A DNA stretch of 23,910 bases from Porphyromonadaceae bacterium UBA7042 (GCA_002494015.1 DLAR01000004.1:1-23910); one strand, 5' to 3'; counted from the first letter of the stretch, positions 1-7,504 are shown. Notes: a model not told the origin generated them from the letters alone. Program-made: numbers and translations.

Positions 1-55
1 CCACTGATTTTCTACTGACCCGAAAAATAAAAAATCACAAATAATAACCCGACAG

Positions 56-86
56 TTGCCGGAATAAAAAAAAATCCCTATCTTTG
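56..86 (+). promoter_or_regulatory. Bacteroidetes-type promoter of tRNA-Leu
   Basis: A TTG (-33 element) at 56-58 is followed after exactly 20 bases by TATCTTTG at 79-86, matching the Bacteroidetes TAnnTTTG -7 element. The predicted transcription start is just upstream of the mature tRNA at 98. The spacing is what the major sigma factor of this phylum prefers. Confidence 0.75.
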
Positions 87-97
87 CAGCCACAAAC

Positions 98-179
98 GCC
101 CGGATGGCGGAATAGGTAGACGCGCCGGTCTCAAACACCGGTGGAGCAATCCATCTCGGTTCGATCCCGAGTCCGGGTA
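98..179 (+). tRNA. tRNA-Leu (anticodon CAA)
   Basis: An 82-base class II tRNA folds cleanly. The acceptor stem is GCCCGGA with TCCGGGT, with a G-U pair at the end. The anticodon stem is CCGGT/ACCGG around the loop CTCAAAC, giving anticodon CAA, which reads leucine UUG codons. A variable arm (TGGAGCAATCCA) and a T-arm with GGTTCGATCCC follow. Base 179 is the discriminator A. CCA is not encoded, as is common in Bacteroidetes. It has its own promoter and terminator and stands directly before the AT-rich restriction-modification block. I saw no second copy of its 3' end in the window that would mark an attachment-site pair. Confidence 0.95.
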
Positions 180-186
180 CAAAACT

Positions 187-215
187 GAGGATTCTCGTTT
201 CGAGAGTCCTCTTTT
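187..215 (+). terminator. Rho-independent terminator after tRNA-Leu
   Basis: An 11-bp stem (187-197 with 201-211, one G-T pair) has a TTT loop and is followed by TTTT. It lies 8 bases after the tRNA and should end its transcript. The next 80 or so bases (216-292) hold no feature I can see. Confidence 0.8.
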
Positions 216-292
216 CTGTCTCTATCCCCTCTTAACTCATTGGCCTGTCCTTAGATAAGTTTAAGCACCTTGTTGTCAGAATCGGTTCTATG

Positions 293-324
293 TTTGGATA
301 TATTAGAGATTCTTTTTAACTTTG
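293..324 (+). promoter_or_regulatory. Promoter of restriction endonuclease gene, leaderless
   Basis: TTTG at 293-296, then 20 bases, then TAACTTTG at 317-324, is an essentially perfect Bacteroidetes promoter. The -7 element ends only 4 bases before the ATG at 329, so the expected start of transcription falls on or just beside that ATG. This predicts a leaderless mRNA. No alternative in-frame ATG exists until far downstream, and the N-terminus aligns with the start of EcoRV. Confidence 0.7.
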
Positions 325-328
325 CTAT

Positions 329-1108
329 ATGACTAAACATGAATTTATCTTAAAATTGCGAAACGCAGTAAAGGATTTTACTCCATTTATCTCTACGGAA
401 GATGGCCAATGGGTTGTAAAAGGTTTTATAGATGTATATAAACACATCTATACCATCTCGACTGACACAAAAGTTGTATCAAAAATAATAGAACTATATA
501 TCTTCCCGCTTTTGTATAAATTTGCTAAGGATAATAATCTCCAGATAGAACTCACAAAGGAACAGAACTTTTATCCTGACATTACTTTTATTGACAACGA
601 AGGCAATCTATTTGCGGTAGACCTTAAAAGTAGTTATCGCAAAACATCGACAAGAATTAACGGAATGACGCTTGGTGCATTTACGGGATATTTCCGCAAC
701 CGCAAAAGTAATAAGAACGCAACATACCCCTATTCATCGTATAAATCTCATATCGTTTTAGGTATTATATATAGTGAAAATGACGAGGCTATAGATGAGC
801 GAAAATCTTATAAGCTTGAAAACCTTGACGAAATTATATCTGTTGTGAAAGATATTACCTTTTTCGTCCATGAAAAATGGAAAATTGCAACAGACAGACC
901 ATGAAGTGGGAATACGAAAAATATAGGTTCAATATCGCTGATTGAAGACTTAATCAACGGCAATGGTATTTTTGCTGAGTTGGGAGAAGAAGTTTTCGAT
1001 GACTATTGGACTAATTATTTGACACCTGATATGGCTAAAAAAGCAGAGCTTGCAAAGCCATATTATAATAATTTGGAAACCTATAAAAAATTCAGAAATT
1101 TAAAGTAA
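329..1108 (+). pseudogene. EcoRV-type type II restriction endonuclease, interrupted by in-frame TGA
   Basis: The 191-residue open part resembles EcoRV over its length. It has SDTKVVSKIIELY (here STDTKVVSKIIELY) with the metal-site glutamate E55, YPDITF with D84, and VDLKSSY with D98 and K100. Together these give the PD-(D/E)xK catalytic set. A TGA at 902-904 stops the frame. The same frame stays open for 67 more codons to TAA at 1106-1108 and continues the EcoRV-like sequence: SGNTKNIGSI, then NGNGIF and DDYWTNY. Read through, the product would be 259 residues, against about 245 for EcoRV. The TGA replaces the first glycine of the GSGNT recognition loop (a GGA to TGA change would suffice). 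The truncated product keeps catalytic residues but lacks the base-reading loop and C-terminal subdomain, so it is probably inactive. Expected cleavage site by family is GATATC (inference). The full frame abuts the methyltransferase start with no gap. Codon use is far more AT-rich than the neighbouring genes. Confidence 0.88.
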
Positions 1109-2179
1109 ATGCAGCCGTCATTATTTTCTGAGTTTGAAATTCCATTCAGGAATAAATTTCCATCTACCAGATATCAGGGTAGTAAAGCTAAATTTGTAGA
1201 TTGGATATGGAATGAAATTTCAAATATTCCGTTCCAGACCGTGTTAGACGCATTTGGTGGCACTGGGTGTGTTGCCTACAAGCTAAAAGACAATGGCAAA
1301 ACAGTAACATACAATGACATTTTACCTTTCAATTCTATTATTGGTAAAGCATTAATCGAGAATAGCTCTACTTTTCTAAGTCCGTCTGATATAGACTTTA
1401 TATTAACCGAACATACAGATATTGATTATCCTACATTCATAACTGACAATTTCAAAGAAATATATTATACCGATGAAGAAAATCATTGGCTCGATGTTGT
1501 CAGATATAATATTTCCACAATAGAAGATGAATATAAACGAGCTATTGCATGGTTCGCATTATTCCAATCTTGTATTATTAAGAGGCCTTATAATCTATTT
1601 CATCGGAAGAATTTGTATGTACGACTTATTGATGTTAAGCGGTCTTTTGGAAATAAAAAAACATGGGACACTCCGTTTGGAATTCATTTCAGGGATTTCG
1701 TAGAAGAAGCTAATCATGCCGTTTTTGACAATGGAACGAATTGTAATGTATTAAGCAAGGATGCATTAACCATTGAAAATCGATATGATCTGGTTTATAT
1801 TGACACGCCCTATATTAATGAAAAAGGGGTTGGCGTTGATTATGCCGATTTTTATCATTTCCTAAATGGTCTGGTATATTACGACAATTGGTCAAATTTG
1901 ATTGACTATAACAGTAAGCATCATAGACTTAAGCGTGAATATAACATTTGGACTGATAAAGACAATATTTTAACAGGTTTTAGCCGATTAATCGAAAAGT
2001 TTCAAAAAAGCATCTTGGTCTTTTCATACCGTTCAAATGGAATCCCTTCAATTGAATCTTTGATAAATCTATTGGAAAAGAATGGTAGACACAATGAGTT
2101 GCGATTCTCTCGAGACATCAAGTATGTGCTAAGTGATAAAAAGTCGAAGGAGGTTCTAATTATATCCTACCCGAAATAA
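1109..2179 (+). CDS. DNA adenine N6-methyltransferase, D12 class (modification enzyme)
   Basis: Predicted to transfer a methyl group from S-adenosylmethionine to adenine in the site recognised by the adjacent EcoRV-like endonuclease, protecting host DNA. Motif X is RYQGSK (residues 21-26) and motif I, the AdoMet site, is DAFGGTG (47-53), placed N-terminally as in Dam-like (D12/alpha) enzymes. The catalytic motif IV reads IDTPY (231-235), with DTPY in place of the usual DPPY. A target-recognition region lies between motifs I and IV. At 356 residues it is longer than classical M.EcoRV (about 300) and not an obvious close relative of it. Its ATG directly follows the TAA of the endonuclease frame, so the two were almost certainly one operon. 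The frame is intact although the endonuclease is broken, leaving it in effect a solitary methylase. Base composition is AT-rich like the endonuclease, suggesting joint transfer. Target site is inferred, not visible. Confidence 0.87.
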   Translation: MQPSLFSEFEIPFRNKFPSTRYQGSKAKFVDWIWNEISNIPFQTVLDAFGGTGCVAYKLKDNGKTVTYNDILPFNSIIGKALIENSSTFLSPSDIDFILTEHTDIDYPTFITDNFKEIYYTDEENHWLDVVRYNISTIEDEYKRAIAWFALFQSCIIKRPYNLFHRKNLYVRLIDVKRSFGNKKTWDTPFGIHFRDFVEEANHAVFDNGTNCNVLSKDALTIENRYDLVYIDTPYINEKGVGVDYADFYHFLNGLVYYDNWSNLIDYNSKHHRLKREYNIWTDKDNILTGFSRLIEKFQKSILVFSYRSNGIPSIESLINLLEKNGRHNELRFSRDIKYVLSDKKSKEVLIISYPK

Positions 2180-2196
2180 TCAGTGGTTTATTTTCA

Positions 2197-2228
2197 GCGG
2201 CGCGATTAACAGATGTTAATCGCGCCGC
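2197..2228. repeat. Perfect 15-bp inverted repeat with 2-base centre
   Basis: The arm at 2197-2211 is exactly complementary to 2214-2228, separated by GA. It begins 17 bases after the methyltransferase stop and lies at the border between the AT-rich block and the next locus. Neither side carries a T-tract, so it is not a typical intrinsic terminator. It could still end transcription or stabilise the 3' end, or it may mark a recombination border. Confidence 0.7.
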
Positions 2229-2286
2229 CGTGGCGACATTCTGATGAAAAAATTGCAATTTTGTTGTCGGAAACTGTTTTTTTCCT

Positions 2287-3429
2287 ATGGCCATTTTTCG
2301 AATTATGCGCATATCGGCACTCTTGACAACGGCAATCATCGCATTTTGGTTGCCGACATGCCTTTGCGCGGCCGACACCTCGGTATCGGGAGAAGACAAA
2401 GCACGTTTCGAGGCCATTTCGGGAATGAGCAACAGACAGTTGTTTGACCGCGCGACTCAATGGACCGACAGTCTTCCCGACAGCGCGCTGCTCTACTTTG
2501 ACATCATCGCCAACCGCTATAGACAGTCTATGGCCGAGGATGACGCACGACTGTGTGCCGAGGCGTTGTTGAACTCGGGCAAAATATTCTATGACAACTT
2601 CAACTACAGCAACGCGATGGAGTCGCTGCTGAAGTGCCGCAAGGTGTGTGAAGACAACAATTTCCAGTCAATTCTCAGCGAAACCTACCGTTACATCGGC
2701 AACATCTACAGCCGCCACTCCGACTATGAACGCGCCATCACATTCTATGACAAGTCCCTCGGCATCGGCCTGTTCTGCTACGAGTTCAGCCACACCCTCG
2801 GCCTCCCCGACATCTACGATACGACCAACTCGGGTTCCAAACTGACAATGGGAGAATGGGACGTGATGGACTTGGGATGTTACAACAATTCGATGCGCAC
2901 CCCGGCGGGATATTCCTCCTATGTGAAAAGCGTCCTCGGCTGGATTGAGCCTGAGTTGCCCGAGGCCAAAGCCACCGGCGTGACTCTGCCGTCGCTCGGC
3001 AGCGAGGCACGCGCGATAAAAATGGTGTCGCCGTCGGACCCCGACGAGTATTTTCTGTCTCGAAACCCGCAGTAAGAGTGACAAATGGGACGCACACCTG
3101 CCCGGCGAAGGGATGCTGATTGTCAAGGTAAAGTATGATGCCGACGTGTGGGACAACAATGCCGTCAACACGGGCGGGAACCACGGTGTCTACCTTATCC
3201 CGGCCAACGGCAACTTCTCTCCCGTGACCGACGGCCCTTCATCACCGTTCCCGGGGACAGGAAATGTAACCGCGTGGACTGACCTCACTACCCCGTCGAG
3301 CGTGTTCAGCGACGGTTCCTATCTCGGATGCGCTGTTACCGGGATAAGCTATGACGGCTCGACAACCTCGCCCCCGGCCTCTACATCGTCACCTTTGATA
3401 ACGGCTCGGCTGCCAAGATCATGAAATAA
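2287..3429 (+). pseudogene. Mosaic pseudogene: TPR protein start joined to M6-family metallopeptidase remnant
   Basis: Residues 1-29 form a signal peptide (ATG at 2287 or 2305 possible). Residues 65-158 are TPR-like helices ending in RAITFYDKSLGI, typical of Bacteroidales TPR regulators or sensors. At about residue 160 (nt 2755-2775) the text changes abruptly to M6 (immune-inhibitor-A-like) peptidase sequence: LFCYEFSHTLGLPDIYDT, GEWDVMD and TPAGYS. The zinc motif HExxH reads YEFSH (165-169), losing its first histidine. Near 3056-3062 the frame shifts by one base and stops at 3073-3075. The other frame carries on as LETRSKSDKWDAHLPGEG, then MLIVKVKYDADVW. A second break near 3345-3365 returns to the first frame, ending NLAPGLYIVTFDNGSAAKIMK and a stop at 3427-3429, like a C-terminal sorting tail. 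No promoter is visible. A functional product is very unlikely; this looks like recombination followed by decay. Confidence 0.8.
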
Positions 3430-3450
3430 CAACCATTTCCCTTTTCCCCA

Positions 3451-3497
3451 AAAAACAAGGCGGGACTGCGACATATTCGCAGTCCCGCCTTGTTTTT
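3451..3497. terminator. Bidirectional terminator between mosaic pseudogene and glgB
   Basis: A 21-bp perfect stem (3451-3471 with 3477-3497) has loop CATAT. It is flanked by five A on the left and five T on the right, so it can act in both directions. It follows the pseudogene on the plus strand and the glgB stop (3512) on the minus strand. Confidence 0.88.
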
Positions 3498-3511
3498 GAG
3501 TGATAAATCCT

Positions 3512-5587
3512 TTATTTCTTAGAGGTCTTCTTAGCCGTAGCCTTGGAGGGTTTCTTGGCTGCGGGGGGAAGAGGTCGGCGCAGGCGCAGCACTTGGGCCG
3601 AGCGCGAGGGGAGGTAGAGGCGCAGCCATTCGCGGCCGGTGGGGGCAAAAAGCGGGTCGGTCTGGGTCAGGTGAGAGACAGTCTCGTCAATGTTGCCATA
3701 ACCGCCGAAGCCGGGATTGTCGGTCGACAGCACTACGTCATATTCCCCGGCGGGGGCAAGGATGCCGTAGCCTGTGAACGATTTCACCGGGTTGAAGTTG
3801 AACACGAAAATCAGATCGCCGCGACCGAATGCAAGCACTTGGTCGTCATCCTTTTCCCATAGTTTCACAACCGGCAGTGCTTGGAAATTGTAAACGCCGC
3901 TGATGGTATGTATCATCGCGTTGTCAAAGTCATTGAGCCAGCAGTATTTGAGTTCCTTGCGGTCTACGAGATCCCACTGGCGGCGGGCATGGCTGTAGCT
4001 CCAGCCGTTGCCTTCGCGCGGGAAGTCAATCCACTCGGGATGGCCAAACTCGTTGCCCATGAAGTTCAGGTAGCCGCCGTTGATGGTGGCGCATGTGACG
4101 AGGCGTATCATCTTGTGGAGGGCGATGCCGCGCTCCACGGCATAGTTGTTGTCATCCTTCATCATGTGCCAGTACATCTCCTTGTCAATGAGACGGAAAA
4201 TGACGGTCTTGTCACCGACGAGAGCCTGATCGTGGCTCTCGACATAGGAGATTGTCTTCTCGTCGGCGCGGCGGTTGGTCAGTTCCCAAAATATCGAGGT
4301 GGGTTTCCAGTCCTCGTCCTTGCGCTCTTTGATTGTCTTGATCCAATAGTCGGGGATGCCCATCGCCATGCGGTAGTCAAACCCTATGCCGCCGTCCTTG
4401 ACAGGAATCGCGAGACCGGGCATACCGCTCATTTCCTCGGCAATTGTGATTGCATGGGAATTGATTGAATGAATGAGCTTGTTGGCGAGAGTAAGATAGG
4501 TGATGGCGTTGGTGTCCTGACCTCCGTTGTAATAATCGTCGTAGGACCCGAATGCCTGTCCGAGACCGTGGTTATAGTAAAGCATCGATGTCACGCCGTC
4601 GAAACGGAATCCGTCAAAACGGAACTCGTCAAGCCAGTACTTGCAATTGCTGAGAAGGAAATGCAACACCTCGTTCTTGCCGTAGTCAAAGCACAGGGAG
4701 TCCCAAGCGGGATGCTCGCGGCGTCCGTCACCGTAGAAATACTGGTTATAGCTGCCGTCGAGTCGGCCGAGACCCTCGACCTCGTTCTTGACAGCGTGGG
4801 AATGGACGATGTCCATGATGACGGCAATGCCGAGCTCGTGGGCGCGGTCGATGAGCGATTTCAGTTCCTCGGGGGTTCCGAAACGGCTCGACGGAGCGAA
4901 AAAGCTCGACACATGATAGCCGAACGAACCGTAATAGGGATGTTCCTGAATCGCCATTATCTGAATGGCGTTGTAACCGTCGGCGGCGATGCGGGGCAGC
5001 ACGAGGTCGCGGAACTCTATATAGGTGCCGACACCCTCGCGCTCCTGCGCCATACCGATGTGACACTCGTAAATCAACAGCGGGCGCGTGTCGGGGCGGA
5101 ATTTCCTGACTTTCCATTTGTAAGGCTCGGGGCTCCAAGCCTGAGCCGAGAAAATGTGGGTGGTCTCGTCCTGAACCACACGGGTAGCATAGGCCGGAAT
5201 GCGCTCACCGCTGCCTCCGTCCCATTCCACAATCATCTTGTAGAGGTCTCCGTGCTTGACATCGGCAGGTTTCATCTTGATTTCCCACACGCCGTTGTCG
5301 CGACGTTTCAACGCATATTTTTTCAACTTTTTCCACTGGGAGAAGTCTCCGATAAGGGTAATGGCAGTCGCATTGGGAGCCCACTCTCGGAAAATCCAGC
5401 TTCCGTCACCGTCGCGGTGCAGTCCGAAATATTGATGGGCATTGGCAAAATCGTCGAGCGACTTCGCACCGCCCGAGAGCAAATCCTGTTCTTTAACGAG
5501 GGCATCGTTATAGCGGCCTATGATGGCATCACTGAACGGCTGTAGCCAAGGGTCGTTCTTTACGATGTTGAGAGTCTTCTTTTTCAT
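3512..5587 (-). CDS. glgB: 1,4-alpha-glucan (glycogen) branching enzyme, GH13
   Basis: Cleaves an alpha-1,4 glucan chain and rejoins it by an alpha-1,6 bond, making branches in storage glycogen; cytoplasmic (no signal peptide). Residues about 50-150 form the N-terminal CBM48/GBE-like beta domain (GLHRDGDGSWIFREWAPNA). The GH13 barrel spans roughly 170-560, with EHPYYGSFGYHV and MDIVHSHA. The nucleophile is D330 in DGFRFDGVTSM, the acid/base is E384 in TIAEEMSG, and the third carboxylate is D453 in ESHDQA. A C-terminal beta domain follows. The pattern resembles the eukaryote-like branch (GBE1 type, GH13_8) more than E. coli GlgB. At 691 residues it is complete. The last 20 or so residues are a Lys/Ala/Pro-rich tail (PAAKKPSKATAKKTSKK) beyond the catalytic fold. 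It is preceded by a 160-base leader and not tightly coupled to the GH31 remnant upstream. Confidence 0.95.
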   Translation of the reverse strand: MKKKTLNIVKNDPWLQPFSDAIIGRYNDALVKEQDLLSGGAKSLDDFANAHQYFGLHRDGDGSWIFREWAPNATAITLIGDFSQWKKLKKYALKRRDNGVWEIKMKPADVKHGDLYKMIVEWDGGSGERIPAYATRVVQDETTHIFSAQAWSPEPYKWKVRKFRPDTRPLLIYECHIGMAQEREGVGTYIEFRDLVLPRIAADGYNAIQIMAIQEHPYYGSFGYHVSSFFAPSSRFGTPEELKSLIDRAHELGIAVIMDIVHSHAVKNEVEGLGRLDGSYNQYFYGDGRREHPAWDSLCFDYGKNEVLHFLLSNCKYWLDEFRFDGFRFDGVTSMLYYNHGLGQAFGSYDDYYNGGQDTNAITYLTLANKLIHSINSHAITIAEEMSGMPGLAIPVKDGGIGFDYRMAMGIPDYWIKTIKERKDEDWKPTSIFWELTNRRADEKTISYVESHDQALVGDKTVIFRLIDKEMYWHMMKDDNNYAVERGIALHKMIRLVTCATINGGYLNFMGNEFGHPEWIDFPREGNGWSYSHARRQWDLVDRKELKYCWLNDFDNAMIHTISGVYNFQALPVVKLWEKDDDQVLAFGRGDLIFVFNFNPVKSFTGYGILAPAGEYDVVLSTDNPGFGGYGNIDETVSHLTQTDPLFAPTGREWLRLYLPSRSAQVLRLRRPLPPAAKKPSKATAKKTSKK

Positions 5588-5640
5588 GAAAAAATTTGAA
5601 AGATATGGAAATTGGTGATTATTTCTTTGACGAGGGTTTT

Positions 5641-5689
5641 AGAGGGCGTTTCATAATATCTGATTTTTAAATATATTTTGAAACCCTCT
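5641..5689. repeat. Imperfect inverted repeat in glgB leader
   Basis: AGAGGG-CG-TTTCA at 5641-5653 pairs with TGAAACCCTCT at 5679-5689, apart from a 2-base bulge, enclosing a very AT-rich loop. It sits in the presumed 5' untranslated region of glgB on the minus strand. It could be a leader hairpin or a weak terminator for the GH31 remnant. The rest of 5588-5905 holds a smaller G/C-rich hairpin near 5709-5738, a possible promoter and a short tandem repeat, but no gene. Confidence 0.5.
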
Positions 5690-5757
5690 TAGATCCTATA
5701 TAATAATGGCCGAACCCCGGTTTTGGTTTCGGCGGCCATCTATAAAAGAGACTTCTA

Positions 5758-5765
5758 CAAACTTA
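5758..5765 (-). promoter_or_regulatory. Possible glgB promoter -7 element
   Basis: Read on the minus strand this is TAAGTTTG, matching TAnnTTTG. No good -33 element lies at the expected 20-base spacing, so the assignment is weak. It would give glgB a leader of about 165 bases. Confidence 0.35.
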
Positions 5766-5858
5766 CGCATTTTTTTTCAAAGAACACGCATTATGTGCCG
5801 CCATCTTTTGTCAAAATGTGCAAACTGCTGTAGGTTAGCGATTAGGGCGGCTGACGAA

Positions 5859-5886
5859 AATGCGGTATTGTAAATGCGGTATTGTA
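5859..5886. repeat. Two tandem copies of a 14-base unit
   Basis: AATGCGGTATTGTA occurs at 5859-5872 and is repeated exactly at 5873-5886. The pair lies 20 bases beyond the stop codon of the GH31 remnant. It looks like a slippage duplication. Confidence 0.85.
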
Positions 5887-5905
5887 AAACCAGTTTCGGG
5901 CGACT

Positions 5906-7481
5906 TTACATCTCGACGGTTTTCAACTCGCCGTCGGCATGGAGGCAGAGGAGTCCGGTAGCTTTTTTCTCGTCAACGAGATATTTTTTCCAAGTCACTT
6001 TCTTCCAGTCCATTTCATCGGTCGATTGGCTCACGGGCAGATGTGGGATTGCGGCCCCGTCGCGCACAAGGATTATTATCGGAAGCTCGGCAGTCTCGAT
6101 ATGGTTCCATCCATGGCTGTAGACTCGCCCGGTCTGGTAGTCGGTCCATTTCATCCGGCCCGGGACATAGACGTCGCGTGATTTTCCGTCTTCCATCATC
6201 GGAGCGACGAGGATGTCGGAGCCAAACATGTACTGGTCTTCGATTTTCCACGCTCCGGGGTCGTCGGGAAACTCTATGGCGAGAGCCCGCATCATGGGCC
6301 ACCCGTTGAGGGTGCATTGCCGGGACTGGGCATAGACATAGGGCATCAGGCGGTATTTCATCTCGGCGCAACGGCGGAAATAGTCGGTAAACTCTTTGCC
6401 GTAGTGCCACGGTTCGGTGGGCGGCGCGCCGTGGACGCGGCTGTGGGAGGTGAGAAAGCCGTAGGGGAGCCAGCGGCGGTAGAGGTTTTCGGGACTGTCG
6501 GTTACAAAGCCGCCGATGTCGTTGCTCCAGAAACAGAAACCGCTCATGCCGAGCGACAGGCCGGCCCTGACTGTGCCGAGGAGCCCGGCGTCGGTGGTAG
6601 CGGCATCGCCGCCCCAGTGGAGGGGGTAGCGCTGCGATCCGGCCCATGCCGAGCGTGCCCAGATGATGTTGTCGCCCGACGTTGCACGGGTGACTTCGGC
6701 CACAGCGCGGTTGTAGCGTAGCGGGTACAGGTTGTGCTCATACAGGCCGGTGCGACCGTTGGCATACACCCCTTCGAGCGGAGCGCCCTCGCCGAAATCT
6801 ACTTTTATCGCCCCGACACCCATCCCGATGAGCCGCCCGATTTTCTCCTGATACCATTTCACGGTTTCGGGGTTGGTGAAATCAAGCACGACGTCCTCGT
6901 AGGGGAGTTGGCCGCGGCCGTTGCGCACATAAAGACCTTTTTCAACCAGCTCGGGGAAAAACTTGTTTTTGGGGGTAAAATAGGGAAGCTGCCACAGGCA
7001 GGTGCGGAATCCCTGCGACTTCAGGTCGGCGAGCATTTTGCGCGGGTCGTCGAAACGGTCCTGCGCAAAGTCGTAGTCACACTGCCAGTCGACACCGAAC
7101 CACCCGGTATCGAAGTGGATTACGTCACACGGTATTTTGTTTTCGCGCAGCCTCGCGGCCTTCGGCCTCGCTGAAGTAGGTTATGCGGCTCATCCAAGTC
7201 CCGAATGACCACAGCGGCGGCATGTCGGGGCGCCCTGTAAGCGCCGTGTATTCAGTCAGAATCTCCTTGGGCGAACCCAGAAAGACGAATATGTCCATCA
7301 CCTCGTCGGCCATGAACAGCTTGGTGGCGCCTATGTAGCTGTTACCAAAGTCGCAGGTCACGGGGGCCGATGTGTGCATGAACATGCCATACCCCCTGTC
7401 TGACATGAAAAACGGCACCGGCTTGTACATGTCGGGGGTCTCGGGCCCCTGCGGGTCGGTGACGGTTAGTCTGTGTTTCAT
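5906..7481 (-). pseudogene. GH31 alpha-glucosidase/alpha-xylosidase remnant, 5'-truncated and frameshifted
   Basis: Family GH31 retaining glycoside hydrolases remove alpha-linked glucose or xylose from oligosaccharides. An ATG at 7481 opens a frame reading YKPVPFFMSDRGYGMF and PPLWSFGTWMSRITYFSEAEG, which stops at 7125-7127. The protein continues in another frame from about 7155 (LRENKIPCDVIHFDTGWF) to TAA at 5906. The break falls in a GC-rich stretch near 7150-7165. The nucleophile region is AIKVDFGE (codon near 6797-6799) and the acid/base is in LHWGGD, both kept and YicI-like. Relatives have roughly 190 more residues, an N-terminal beta-sandwich, before YKPVPFF. Here only about 17 residues precede it, because the GH105-DUF2264 gene ends at 7505. 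The gene therefore lost its start and its frame. A sequencing error could explain the frameshift but not the missing domain. It follows the upstream gene after 23 bases, so it may be co-transcribed. Confidence 0.85.
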
Positions 7482-7504
7482 GTGGTAGATTTTATAGAGT
7501 GTCG

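Noticed and set aside
98..179. tRNA 3' end as one half of an att-site pair
   Set aside because: I found no second copy of its T-arm and acceptor sequence within the window and no integrase gene.
902..904. Genetic code with TGA as glycine or tryptophan for the whole organism
   Set aside because: Other genes here contain many TGG Trp and GGN Gly codons, none has internal TGA, and TGA ends hepT's partner mntA. Only this locus would need it.
4469..5545. Long plus-strand open frame of 358 codons opposite glgB
   Set aside because: It is the antisense shadow of glgB, whose minus-strand product has all catalytic motifs. The plus-strand product resembles no family.
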